Source: Mycobacterium terramassiliense
GTDB taxonomy: Bacteria > Actinomycetota > Actinomycetes > Mycobacteriales > Mycobacteriaceae
Length of the DNA stretch: 64,000 nucleotides
Assembly: GCF_900157385.1 (NCBI RefSeq)
Contig: NZ_LT717701.1
Location: forward strand, 2,062,219-2,126,218
Reading direction: 5' to 3'
The notes below the pieces were generated by a model that was given only the letters and a program-made list of their open reading frames with translations, searched no databases and had not been told where the DNA came from. The translations under genes were made by a program, and so were the position numbers. Positions within the stretch are counted from its first letter, which is position 1; every line of letters starts with the position of its first letter. Below are positions 20,277 to 29,549 of this stretch, piece by piece.

Positions 20277-22472
20277 TTATTCGGGTTCCAGCCACAGCGC
20301 CGACGTGGGCGGCAGGACCAGCACTGCCGAAGCCGGACGGCCGTGCCACGGGTCCTCGGTGGCGTCGACCCCGCCCATGTTGCCGATCCCAGACCCGTTG
20401 TAGACGGTCGCGTCGGTGTTGAGCACCTCGCGCCAGCGGCCCGCGTAGGGCAGGCCGAGACGGTAACCGCTGTGCTCGGATCCGGCAAAATTGAATACGC
20501 ACGCCATTACCGAGCCGTCGTTTCCATATCGGAGGAAACTCAACACGTTGTTGGCGGAATCGTTGGCGTCGATCCAGGAATAGCCGTCGGGAATGGTGTC
20601 TTGGCTCCACAGCGCCGGGTGGCTGCGGTAAATCTCGTTGATGTCGCGCACCAGGCGCAGAACGCCGTTGGAGAAACCCTGTTCGTCGAGTTGCCACCAA
20701 TCCAAACCGCGCTGCTCGGACCACTCGGCGCGCTGGCCGAATTCCTGTCCCATGAATAACAATTGCTTGCCCGGGTGCGCCCATTGATAGGCGAGCAGGC
20801 TGCGCAGCCCCGCGGCCTTGACGTGGTTGTTGCCCGGCATCCGGCCCCACAGGGTCCCCTTGCCGTGCACCACCTCGTCGTGGCTGAGCGGCAGCACGTA
20901 GTTCTCGCTGAACGCGTACAGCATCGAAAAGGTCATCTCGTGGTGGTGGAAGCTGCGATAGATCGGGTCGCGGCTGATGTAGTCGAGCGTGTCATGCATC
21001 CAGCCCATGTTCCACTTCATCGAAAAGCCAAGGCCGCCAAGGTTTGTCGGCCGGGTCACGCCAGGCCACGACGTCGACTCCTCGGCGACGGTGACGATGC
21101 CGGGCGCGGCCTTGTGCGCCGTCGCATTCATCTCCTGCAGGAACTGCACCGCCTCCAGGTTCTCCCGGCCGCCGTAGATGTTCGGCGTCCAACCGCCCTC
21201 CGGACGTGAGTAGTCGAGGTAGAGCATCGACGCGACAGCGTCCACCCGCAGGCCGTCGATGTGGAACTCCTCGAGCCAATACAAGGCGTTGGCCACCAGG
21301 AAGTTGCGCACCTCCGCACGCCCGAAGTCGAAGACGTAGGTCCCCCAGTCGAGTTGCTCCCCGCGCTTGGGGTCGGCGTGCTCATACAGCGGGGTGCCGT
21401 CGAAACGGCCGAGCGCCCAGGCGTCCTTCGGGAAGTGCGCCGGCACCCAGTCCACGATCACCCCGATGCCGGCCTGGTGCAGCGCGTCGACCAGCCCCCG
21501 GAAGTCGTCGGGCGTGCCGAAGCGCGACGTGGGCGCGTAGTACGACGTCACCTGGTAGCCCCACGAGCCGGCGAACGGGTGCTCGGCGACCGGCAGCAGC
21601 TCCACGTGGGTGAAGCCCTGCTCCACGACGTAGTCCGTCAGCTCCCGGGCGAGCTGGCGGTAGCTCAGCCCGGGGCGCCAGGACCCCAGGTGCACCTCGT
21701 AGGTGCTCATCGGCTCGAAAACCGGGTTGCGCTGCGCGCGCCGCGTCATCCAGTCGGCGTCCTCCCACGTGTACCTGCTGCGCGTGACCCGCGACGCGGT
21801 GTGCGGCGGCACCTCGGTGGCGAATGCCATCGGGTCGGCACGCTCGGTCACCACGCCGTCGGCGCCGTGCACGCGGAACTTGTACAGGCCGTCCACCGGG
21901 AAATCGGGCCAGAACAACTCCCACACCCCGGAGGAGCCCAGCACCCGCATGGGCGCCTCGTTGCCGGTCCAGGCGTTGAACTCGCCGATCAGGCTGACGC
22001 CCTTGGCGTTGGGCGCCCACACCGCGAACGACACCCCGTTCACCACGCCGTCGGCCGTGGTGAACGAGCGGGGGTGAGCGCCGAGGACTTCCCAAAGCCG
22101 TTCGTGGCGGCCCTCGCCGAAGAGATGGAGATCGACTTCACCCAGGGTGGGCAGGAAGCGGTAGGCGTCGGCGACGACGTGCGGATCGGAACCCTCGTAG
22201 GTCACCTCCAGCCGGTAGTCGATGAGGTTGACGAACGGCAGTGCCACCGCGAACAGGCCGGATTCGATGTGCCGCAATGGGAACCGGTCGCCACCGACCA
22301 GCGCGACGACGTCGCGGGCGTGCGGGCGCAACGCGCGGATGACCGTGTGGTCGCCGTACTCGTGGGCCCCCAGGATGCCGTGCGGGTTGTGGTGCGCGCC
22401 CGCCACCAGGCGCGCCAGATCAGCTGGGTCGGGCGCCAGATTTAGTCCGGCGAGTTCGTCCGTTCGGCTCAA
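20277..22472 (-). CDS. glgB: 1,4-alpha-glucan branching enzyme GlgB
   Basis: GlgB makes alpha-1,6 branches in linear alpha-1,4-glucans and in mycobacteria works directly after GlgE. The 731-residue protein has an N-terminal CBM48 module, a GH13 barrel and a C-terminal all-beta domain. Catalytic residues are the nucleophile Asp411 in DGLRVDAVASM, the Glu in ATVAEESTSWP and the Asp in LSHDEVVHGKG. Length and numbering agree with M. tuberculosis GlgB (Rv1326c). It follows glgE by 6 bases and is cotranscribed. Confidence 0.98.
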   Translation of the reverse strand: MSRTDELAGLNLAPDPADLARLVAGAHHNPHGILGAHEYGDHTVIRALRPHARDVVALVGGDRFPLRHIESGLFAVALPFVNLIDYRLEVTYEGSDPHVVADAYRFLPTLGEVDLHLFGEGRHERLWEVLGAHPRSFTTADGVVNGVSFAVWAPNAKGVSLIGEFNAWTGNEAPMRVLGSSGVWELFWPDFPVDGLYKFRVHGADGVVTERADPMAFATEVPPHTASRVTRSRYTWEDADWMTRRAQRNPVFEPMSTYEVHLGSWRPGLSYRQLARELTDYVVEQGFTHVELLPVAEHPFAGSWGYQVTSYYAPTSRFGTPDDFRGLVDALHQAGIGVIVDWVPAHFPKDAWALGRFDGTPLYEHADPKRGEQLDWGTYVFDFGRAEVRNFLVANALYWLEEFHIDGLRVDAVASMLYLDYSRPEGGWTPNIYGGRENLEAVQFLQEMNATAHKAAPGIVTVAEESTSWPGVTRPTNLGGLGFSMKWNMGWMHDTLDYISRDPIYRSFHHHEMTFSMLYAFSENYVLPLSHDEVVHGKGTLWGRMPGNNHVKAAGLRSLLAYQWAHPGKQLLFMGQEFGQRAEWSEQRGLDWWQLDEQGFSNGVLRLVRDINEIYRSHPALWSQDTIPDGYSWIDANDSANNVLSFLRYGNDGSVMACVFNFAGSEHSGYRLGLPYAGRWREVLNTDATVYNGSGIGNMGGVDATEDPWHGRPASAVLVLPPTSALWLEPE

Positions 22473-22478
22473 AGCCCG

Positions 22479-24626
22479 TCACCTCCTACGCAACAGCGTG
22501 TTTCGGGATTCGTACGGTATGAGCGGCATGTTGATGATGTGCGCGACCGCCCGCGATGGGTCGAGGCGTATGTAGTTCGACTGCCCCCATTGGAATTCCT
22601 GACCCGTGATCTCGTCGCGCACCCAAAACCGCTCATAGGGCTCCATACCCAATGCGGCCATGTCCAACCACAGCGTCGCTTCCTCGGGCCCGAACGCGTT
22701 GAGTGTCACCACGACCAGCACGCAGTCGCCGGTGGCCGGGTCGAACTTGCTGTAAGCCAGCAGCGCGTCGTTGTCGACGCCGTGGAAGTGAATCGTGCGC
22801 AGCTGCTGCAACGCGGGATGCAGGCGTCGAATCGTGTTGAGTTGCTTGATGAACGGCTCGAGCGACCGGCCCTCGGCGAGCGCGCGCTCAAAGTCGCGAG
22901 GCCGCAGCTCGTACTTCTCGGAATCCAGGTACTCCTCGCTGCCCTCGCGCACCGCGCGGTGCTCGAACAGCTCGTAGCCCGAGTAGACCCCCCACGCCGG
23001 GCCCATGGTCGCCGCGAGCACCGCGCGGATGGCGAACATGCCGGGACCGTGGTGCTGCAGTACCGCGTGCAGGATGTCGGGGGTGTTGACGAACAGGTTC
23101 GGCCGCCGGAAGTCGGCGAGGGCGGCGATGTCGTTGCCGAATTCGATGAGCTCCCACTTGGCCGTGCGCCACGTGAAGTAGCTGTAGGACTGCGTGAAGC
23201 CGAGCTTGGCCAGGCCGTACTGGCGGGCCGGCGGGGTGAAGGCCTCGGACAGGAACAGCACATCGGGATCGGCGTCTTTGACCTGGCCGATCAGCCAGGC
23301 CCAGAAGTCCGGAGGCTTGGTGTGCGGGTTGTCGACCCGAAAGAACTTGACGCCGTGGTCGATCCAGTGCCGGACCACCCGCAGCACTTCGTCGTAGAGA
23401 CCCGCGGGATCGTTGTCGAAGTTGATCGGGTAGATGTCCTGATACTTCTTCGGCGGGTTCTCCGCGTACGCGATGGTTCCGTCCGGCAACTCGGTGAACC
23501 ACTGCCGGTGTTCGCGGGCCCACGGGTGGTCGGGTGCGCACTGCAGCGCCAGGTCCAAAGCCACCTCCATGCCCAGATCGCGTGCCGCGGCGACGAAGTC
23601 GTCGAAGTCGTCGATCGTGCCCAGGTCGGGGTGGACCGCGTCGTGGCCGCCCTCGTCGCTGCCGATCGCCCACGGGGATCCCACGTCCCCGGGAGCGGCG
23701 GTGGGGGAGTTGTTGCGGCCCTTGCGGTGTACCTTGCCGATCGGGTGGATGGGCGGGAGGTAGACGACGTCGAAGCCCATGTCGGCGATCCGCGGAAGCT
23801 GTGCGGCCGCGGTGGCGAAGGTGCCGTGCACGGGCTTGCCCTTCTTGTCCCAGCCGCCGGTCGAGCGCGGGAACATCTCGTACCACGCGCCGAAGCGCGC
23901 CAGCGGCCGGTCGACCCACACCCCGAACTGTTCGCCGCGGGTGACCAGGTCCCGCAACGGGAAAGCGGCCAAAAGCTCTTCGATCTCCGGGCTCAGGGCC
24001 AGCGCGGTGCGGGTGACCGGGTCCCCGGGGGCCCGCAACGCCGTGGCGGCCGCCAGCAGCGGATCGCGGCGCGCCCGGGGCACACCGGTCGCCGCGCGCT
24101 CGAACAGCGCGGCGCCCACCAACAGATCGTTGGACAATTCCTTCTCGCCTTGGCCGGCGTCGAGTTTGGCGACCAGCCCATGGCGCCACGAGTGAATCGG
24201 GTCACCCCATCCGTCGACGCGGAAGGTCCACAGCCCGACCCGGTCGGGGGTGAAAACACCGTGGAAGACGTACGGTTCCTGACCTTCGGTCATGGGCAGC
24301 AGCAGCGGCTTGATCCGCTGCTCCGCCGCCTTGCCGTCGAGGGCGGGTGCGGGACGTTCGGGGGCCTGCACCGCCTTGATCCGGCGCGATTCGCCGACCT
24401 GCGGGTACCGCCGCCCGAGGTAGCGCACGACCAGGGTTGCTGCGACGGCCTCGTGGCCCTCTCGCCAGACCGCGGCGCTCACGGGGACCATCTCACCGAC
24501 CACGGCCTTGGCCGGGTACGCGCCGCAGGAGACGACGGGCTGGACGTTATCGATCTCGACACGACCGGGCACAAACACTCCGTTCGGCTTCTCCGGTTCC
24601 TCCTCGGCCCGCCGCGCGGGCCGCAT
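22479..24626 (-). CDS. glgE: Alpha-1,4-glucan:maltose-1-phosphate maltosyltransferase GlgE
   Basis: GlgE extends alpha-glucan using maltose-1-phosphate, the key step of the trehalose-to-glucan route in mycobacteria; its block causes toxic sugar-phosphate build-up. The GH13_3 barrel is intact: nucleophile Asp432 in FFRVDNPHTKPP (numbered from this start), Glu in LFLSEAFTPP, and NTPDILH with the third acid. ATG at 24626 gives 715 residues, close to the 701 of Rv1327c and aligning VPGRVEID. An ATG at 24737 (752 residues) and a GTG at 24632 are alternatives; the extra N-terminus has no recognised counterpart. Confidence 0.95.
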   Translation of the reverse strand: MRPARRAEEEPEKPNGVFVPGRVEIDNVQPVVSCGAYPAKAVVGEMVPVSAAVWREGHEAVAATLVVRYLGRRYPQVGESRRIKAVQAPERPAPALDGKAAEQRIKPLLLPMTEGQEPYVFHGVFTPDRVGLWTFRVDGWGDPIHSWRHGLVAKLDAGQGEKELSNDLLVGAALFERAATGVPRARRDPLLAAATALRAPGDPVTRTALALSPEIEELLAAFPLRDLVTRGEQFGVWVDRPLARFGAWYEMFPRSTGGWDKKGKPVHGTFATAAAQLPRIADMGFDVVYLPPIHPIGKVHRKGRNNSPTAAPGDVGSPWAIGSDEGGHDAVHPDLGTIDDFDDFVAAARDLGMEVALDLALQCAPDHPWAREHRQWFTELPDGTIAYAENPPKKYQDIYPINFDNDPAGLYDEVLRVVRHWIDHGVKFFRVDNPHTKPPDFWAWLIGQVKDADPDVLFLSEAFTPPARQYGLAKLGFTQSYSYFTWRTAKWELIEFGNDIAALADFRRPNLFVNTPDILHAVLQHHGPGMFAIRAVLAATMGPAWGVYSGYELFEHRAVREGSEEYLDSEKYELRPRDFERALAEGRSLEPFIKQLNTIRRLHPALQQLRTIHFHGVDNDALLAYSKFDPATGDCVLVVVTLNAFGPEEATLWLDMAALGMEPYERFWVRDEITGQEFQWGQSNYIRLDPSRAVAHIINMPLIPYESRNTLLRRR

Positions 24627-24769
24627 CGTCACCGCAGGCGTTTCGATCGTCGTGGCGAGACCGCGCAGTGCTTCGTCGCGGAATGCCTCGCCTCTCGGAA
24701 ACTTCCTGTCGTGGGGGCTTTCTCTGACGGACCGCATCGTTGCGGCCCCAACAACTAACCGATACCCAC

Positions 24770-24845
24770 CCTAGTGCGCCGTCACACACCCCCGAAGCCG
24801 AAGGTCAGTCGCTCGCCCTGCGGCCGGCGGAATCCTCAGTAAGGT
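24770..24845. promoter_or_regulatory. Divergent glgE/glgP promoter region
   Basis: TAGGGT on the minus strand (24775-24770) is a candidate -10 for the glgE-glgB operon. TAAGGT on the plus strand (24840-24845) ends 8 bases before the glgP GTG, indicating a leaderless or nearly leaderless glgP mRNA. Confidence 0.42.
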
Positions 24846-24853
24846 AATGACGT

Positions 24854-27475
24854 GTGAAAGCCCTTCGCCGCTTTACCGTCCGTGCTCATTTGCCCGAGCG
24901 TCTCGCCGCGCTGGATCAGCTTTCGACCAACCTGCGGTGGTCGTGGGACAAGCCCACGCAAGACCTGTTTGCGGCCATCGACTCGACGCTGTGGGCGCGA
25001 TGCGGCTCCGACCCGGTGGCGCTGCTCGGTGCGGTGAGCCCGGCGCGGCTCGACGAACTCGCGCTGGACGAGCAATTCGTGGGCCGGCTCGACGAGCTCA
25101 GTGCCGACCTGAACGATTACCTGAGCCGTCCGCTCTGGTACCAGCAGCGGCAGCACGCCGGCGCCGCGCTGCCCGCCGCCATCGCGTACTTCTCGATGGA
25201 GTTCGGCGTGGCCGAGGTGCTGCCCAATTACTCCGGCGGCTTGGGCATCCTCGCCGGTGACCACCTGAAGTCCGCGTCCGACCTGGGCGTCCCGCTGATC
25301 GCCGTGGGCCTGTACTACCGCTCTGGTTACTTTCGGCAGTCGCTCACCGCCGACGGCTGGCAGCACGAGACCTACCCGGCGCTGGACCCGCAAGGGCTGC
25401 CGTTGCGGCTGCTCACCGACGCCGCACGCGAACCCGTGCTGGTGGAACTGGCGCTTCCCGACTCCGCGCAGCTGCGGGCGCGGGTCTGGGTCGCGCAGGT
25501 GGGACGCGTTCCGCTGCTGCTGCTGGATTCCGACGTCCCCGAAAACGAGCACGAGCTGCGCGGCGTCACCGACCGCCTGTACGGGGGCGACCAGGAACAC
25601 CGGATGCGTCAGGAAATCCTGGCCGGCATCGGCGGGGTGCGCGCCATCCGTGCGTTCACCGCCATCGAGGGGCTGCCCGCGCCCGAGGTGTGGCACATGA
25701 ACGAGGGGCATGCGGGATTCCTCGGGGCCGAACGCATCCGCGAGCTGATCACCGATTCCGGCCTGGACTTCGACACCGCGCTGACCGTCGTGCGGTCGGC
25801 GACCGTGTTCACCACCCACACCCCGGTGCCCGCCGGCATCGACCGGTTCCCCGTCGAGATGGTGCGGCTGTACTTCGACGACGGCCTCGACGCCGACGGC
25901 GCGGGAAGGGCCAAGGGTGCGCCCGCCTTGCTGCCGGGCGTGCCGACCGCGCGGATCATGGCGCTCGGCGCCGAGGACGACCCGACCAAGTTCAACATGG
26001 CCCACATGGGCCTGCGCCTGGCCCAACGGGCCAACGGTGTTTCGCTGTTGCACGGCCGGGTCAGCCGGGCCATGTTCAACGAGCTGTGGCCGGGCTTCGA
26101 TTCGGAGGAGGTGCCGATCGGCTCCATCACCAACGGCGTGCACGCGCGCACCTGGGCGGCGCCGCAATGGTTGCAGCTGGGCCGCGAGCTGGCCGGGTCG
26201 GACTCGTTCGGCGATCCCGGGGTGTGGCTGCGGCTGCAGGAGGTCGATGCCGGCCACCTGTGGTGGATCCGCTCACAACTGCGGTCGCTGCTGGTCGACG
26301 ATGTCCGGCGACGGTTGCGCAGCTCGTGGCAGGAGCGCGGCGCACCGGATGCCGAATTGGCCTGGATAGCAACGGCTTTCGATCCGGACGTGCTCACCAT
26401 CGGGTTTGCCCGGCGGGTGCCGACCTATAAGAGGCTGACGCTGATGCTGCGCGACCCGCATCGGCTCGAACAGCTGCTCCTCGACGAGGAAAGGCCGATC
26501 CAGCTGATCGTCGCCGGCAAATCGCATCCCGCCGACGACGGCGGCAAAGCGCTGATCCAGCAGGTGGTGCGGTTCGCCGACCGCCCGGAGGTGCGGCACC
26601 GCATCGCCTTTTTGCCCGACTACGACATGTCGATGGCCCGGCTGCTGTATTGGGGCTGCGACGTCTGGCTGAACAACCCGCTGCGGCCCTTGGAGGCCTG
26701 CGGCACGTCGGGGATGAAGAGCGCGCTCAACGGCGGGCTGAACCTGTCCATCCGCGACGGCTGGTGGGACGAGTGGTACGACGGCGAAAACGGTTGGGAG
26801 ATACCGACTGCCGACGGCGTGGCCGACGAGGCCCGGCGCGACGACCTGGAATCCACCGCGCTGTACAACCTGCTGGAGCAGGCGGTGGCACCGAAGTTCT
26901 ACGAGCGCGACGAACGCGGGGTCCCGCCGCGGTGGATAGAGATGGTGCGCCACACGCTGCAGACCCTCGGCCCGAAAGTGCTGGCGTCCCGCATGGTTCG
27001 CGATTACGTCGAGCAGTACTACACCCCGGCGGCGGCATCGCTGCGCAAGACCACCGCGGCCGAAGACGGCGCCGCAGAATTCGACGCGGCCCGCGAGCTG
27101 GCCGCGTATCGCCGGCGCGCCCACGACGCGTGGCCCAAGATCACCATCACCGATGTGGACAGCACCGGCCTGCCGGACACCCCGGTGCTCGGCTCCAAGC
27201 TGACCCTGACCGCCACCGTGCAGCTCGACGGGCTGGCGCCCGACGAGGTCACGGTGCAGGCGCTGGTGGGCAGGGTCGACGCCGGCGACGCGCTGCAGGA
27301 GCCGGTCACCGTCGAGATGTCCTATACCGGCACCGCCGAGGGTGGCAACCAGGTGTTCTCGACGACCACGCCCCTGCCGCTGGCCGGTGCGGTGGGATAC
27401 ACGGTGCGCGTGCTGCCCAACAACCCCATGCTGGCCGCCAGCAACGAGCTCGGTCTCGTCACGCTGGCCCGTTAG
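24854..27475 (+). CDS. glgP: Alpha-glucan (glycogen) phosphorylase GlgP
   Basis: The 873-residue enzyme releases glucose-1-phosphate from the ends of alpha-glucans using pyridoxal phosphate. The short actinobacterial form is seen: glucan-site motif IAYFSMEFGVAEVLPNYSGGLGILAGDH, the HMNEGHAGF segment, and the PLP-lysine motif EACGTSGMKSALNGG. It matches Rv1328 in size and position. It is divergent from glgE-glgB, so synthesis and breakdown of the polymer are encoded back to back. The start is GTG at 24854; the overlapping GTG at 24852 is followed by a stop. Confidence 0.97.
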   Translation: MKALRRFTVRAHLPERLAALDQLSTNLRWSWDKPTQDLFAAIDSTLWARCGSDPVALLGAVSPARLDELALDEQFVGRLDELSADLNDYLSRPLWYQQRQHAGAALPAAIAYFSMEFGVAEVLPNYSGGLGILAGDHLKSASDLGVPLIAVGLYYRSGYFRQSLTADGWQHETYPALDPQGLPLRLLTDAAREPVLVELALPDSAQLRARVWVAQVGRVPLLLLDSDVPENEHELRGVTDRLYGGDQEHRMRQEILAGIGGVRAIRAFTAIEGLPAPEVWHMNEGHAGFLGAERIRELITDSGLDFDTALTVVRSATVFTTHTPVPAGIDRFPVEMVRLYFDDGLDADGAGRAKGAPALLPGVPTARIMALGAEDDPTKFNMAHMGLRLAQRANGVSLLHGRVSRAMFNELWPGFDSEEVPIGSITNGVHARTWAAPQWLQLGRELAGSDSFGDPGVWLRLQEVDAGHLWWIRSQLRSLLVDDVRRRLRSSWQERGAPDAELAWIATAFDPDVLTIGFARRVPTYKRLTLMLRDPHRLEQLLLDEERPIQLIVAGKSHPADDGGKALIQQVVRFADRPEVRHRIAFLPDYDMSMARLLYWGCDVWLNNPLRPLEACGTSGMKSALNGGLNLSIRDGWWDEWYDGENGWEIPTADGVADEARRDDLESTALYNLLEQAVAPKFYERDERGVPPRWIEMVRHTLQTLGPKVLASRMVRDYVEQYYTPAAASLRKTTAAEDGAAEFDAARELAAYRRRAHDAWPKITITDVDSTGLPDTPVLGSKLTLTATVQLDGLAPDEVTVQALVGRVDAGDALQEPVTVEMSYTGTAEGGNQVFSTTTPLPLAGAVGYTVRVLPNNPMLAASNELGLVTLAR

Positions 27476-27479
27476 CCCA

Positions 27480-27524
27480 GTGGCGATCGCAAGCGCGGCG
27501 CCGCAGGGCGTGGCGGGTCGCCAC
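27480..27524. terminator. Possible hairpin between convergent glgP and dinG
   Basis: GTGGCGA (27480-27486) can pair with TCGCCAC (27518-27524) around a GC-rich 31-base loop. The stem fills the 51-base gap between the two stops. There is no T tract. Confidence 0.35.
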
Positions 27525-27526
27525 CA

Positions 27527-29539
27527 TCAGCCGGCCGAGCTGCGCAGCCGCTGCAGCGCGCCTCGAACCTGGGCGGCGTCGGTGGTCGCCCAGAACGGTG
27601 GCAGCGAGGCGCGCAGGTAGCCGCCGTAGCCCGCGGTCACCATTCGCGAATCCAGGACCGCGACCACGCCGCGGTCGGTGACGCGGCGCAGCAGCCGGCC
27701 CGATCCCTGCGCCAGCAGCAGCGCGGCATGGTTGGCGGAGACGGCCATGAAGCCGTTGCCACCGCGCGCGGCCACCGCGCGCTGCCGCGCGCCCAGCAGC
27801 GGGTCGTCGGGCCGGGGGAACGGGATGCGGTCGATCAGCACTAGCGACAGCGACGGCCCAGGTACGTCGACGCCCTGCCACAGCGACAGGGTGCCGAACA
27901 GCGACGTCTCCTCGTCGCCGGCGAACTGCTCGACCAGTGTGGAGGTGCTGTCGTCGCCCTGGCACAGGACCGGCGTCGAGAGCCGCGAGCGCATGGCCTC
28001 GGCGGCGGCGCGGGCGGCCCGCATCGACGAGAACAGGCCCAGGGTGCGCCCGCCGGCCGCGGTGATGAGCTCGGCGATCTCGGTCAGCTGCTCGGCCGAG
28101 CCGGTGCCTTCGCGGCCCGGCGGCGGCAGATGCGCCGCCACGTAAAGGATTCCGGCCTTGGCGTGTTCGAACGGCGACCCCACGTCCAGCCCGCGCCAGC
28201 GAATGTCCCCGTCCTGCCCGCCGGTCAGGCCCCACGCCCCGGCCATCGCGTCGAAGGACCCGCCGATCGCCAGGGTCGCCGAGGTCAACACCGTCGTCGA
28301 ACGCGAGAACACCGCGCTGCGCAGCAGGGCGGCGACCGACAGCGGTGCCACCCGCAGCACCGGACGCACCGAACCCCGGTTGTCCTCGTGGTCGAGCCAG
28401 ACCACGTCGCTGCGGTCCGGGATGGCCGGGGCGAACGACGCCAGGATCCGCGATGCGGTGTCGGATACCTCGCTGAGCGCCGCGACGGCCTCGGCGCGCG
28501 CCGCCGCCGCCCTCGGGTCGCTTTTGGTGTCGTTCCTGGTGTCGATGGCCGAGCGCGCCGCGGTGGCCGTGTCGCGCAGCGCCGTCAGGTAGGTCTCCAT
28601 CTCCTCGTCGAGGCGATCGATGCGGCCCGGCGTGCCGTCGTGGACGGCCGCGGCGAAGTTCGCGGTCGTCGCCTCCAGCCGCTGGGTCAGCTCGGGCCCC
28701 ACCAACCGGGCGATGCGCCGCGCGACGAGGCCGAGCGCGGCCGACGTCAGCTCGGCGGTGGCCACCGACGTCACGCGGTCGACGAGCTCGTGCGCCTCGT
28801 CGACCACCAGCAGCGCGTGCTCCGGCAGCACCGCCGAGTCCGCGACGGCATCGATGGCCAGCAGCGCATGATTGGTCACGACGACGTCGGCCCGGCCGGC
28901 CTCTGCCCGTGCCCGTTCGGAGAAGCACTCGGAGCCGAACGGACACCGCGCCACGCCCAGGCATTCCCGCGCCGAGACGCTGGCCTGCGACCAGGATCGG
29001 TCGGGCACCCCGGGCTTCAGGTCGTCGCGGTCGCCCGAATCGGTCGCCGACGCCCAGGCGGTGAGCCGTTGCACGTCGCGGCCCAGCGCGCTGACCGCCA
29101 CCGGATCGAAGAGCTCCTCCTGCGGTCGCTCGTCATCCGAGTCGTCGGCGGCGCCGCCGTTATGAATCTTGTTCAGGCACAAGTAGTTTCGCCGCCCCTT
29201 CAGCAGCGCGAAGCGCGGCCGCCGCGGCAGCGCCCCGGCGAGCGAATCGGCCAGCCGGGGCAGGTCGCGGTCGACGAGCTGGCGCTGCAGCGCGATGGTG
29301 GCCGTCGACACCACGACGGGCCCCTCGTCGCCGACCGCGCGGACGATCGCGGGAACCAGGTACGCCAGCGACTTGCCGGTGCCGGTGCCGGCCTGCACGA
29401 CGAGGTGCTCTCCGGTCTCGAAGGCCCGCTCGACCGCGGTGGCCATCTCCAGCTGGCCCGGGCGCTCGCTGCCACCGAGCGCGGCCACGGCGATGGCCAG
29501 CAGCTCGGGCACGGACATGGTCACGTCGGACGTGGTCAC
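27527..29539 (-). CDS. dinG: ATP-dependent DNA helicase DinG
   Basis: The 670-residue XPD-like superfamily 2 helicase unwinds DNA in damage repair. It shows Walker A in VVQAGTGTGKSLAYLVPAI (about residues 48-66), the DEAH box VVDEAHEL, and cysteines of an iron-sulfur cluster region (NYLCLNKIH, then ECLGVARCPFGSECFSE). C-terminal motifs include GTLSLWQGVDVPG and QGSGRLLRR. It corresponds to Rv1329c. The GTG at 29539 is the longest start; ATG at 29518 (MSVPELLAIA) is the homologous alternative. It follows pncB1 by 10 bases in an operon. Confidence 0.95.
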   Translation of the reverse strand: MTTSDVTMSVPELLAIAVAALGGSERPGQLEMATAVERAFETGEHLVVQAGTGTGKSLAYLVPAIVRAVGDEGPVVVSTATIALQRQLVDRDLPRLADSLAGALPRRPRFALLKGRRNYLCLNKIHNGGAADDSDDERPQEELFDPVAVSALGRDVQRLTAWASATDSGDRDDLKPGVPDRSWSQASVSARECLGVARCPFGSECFSERARAEAGRADVVVTNHALLAIDAVADSAVLPEHALLVVDEAHELVDRVTSVATAELTSAALGLVARRIARLVGPELTQRLEATTANFAAAVHDGTPGRIDRLDEEMETYLTALRDTATAARSAIDTRNDTKSDPRAAAARAEAVAALSEVSDTASRILASFAPAIPDRSDVVWLDHEDNRGSVRPVLRVAPLSVAALLRSAVFSRSTTVLTSATLAIGGSFDAMAGAWGLTGGQDGDIRWRGLDVGSPFEHAKAGILYVAAHLPPPGREGTGSAEQLTEIAELITAAGGRTLGLFSSMRAARAAAEAMRSRLSTPVLCQGDDSTSTLVEQFAGDEETSLFGTLSLWQGVDVPGPSLSLVLIDRIPFPRPDDPLLGARQRAVAARGGNGFMAVSANHAALLLAQGSGRLLRRVTDRGVVAVLDSRMVTAGYGGYLRASLPPFWATTDAAQVRGALQRLRSSAG

Positions 29540-29549
29540 TCCCTTGAGC

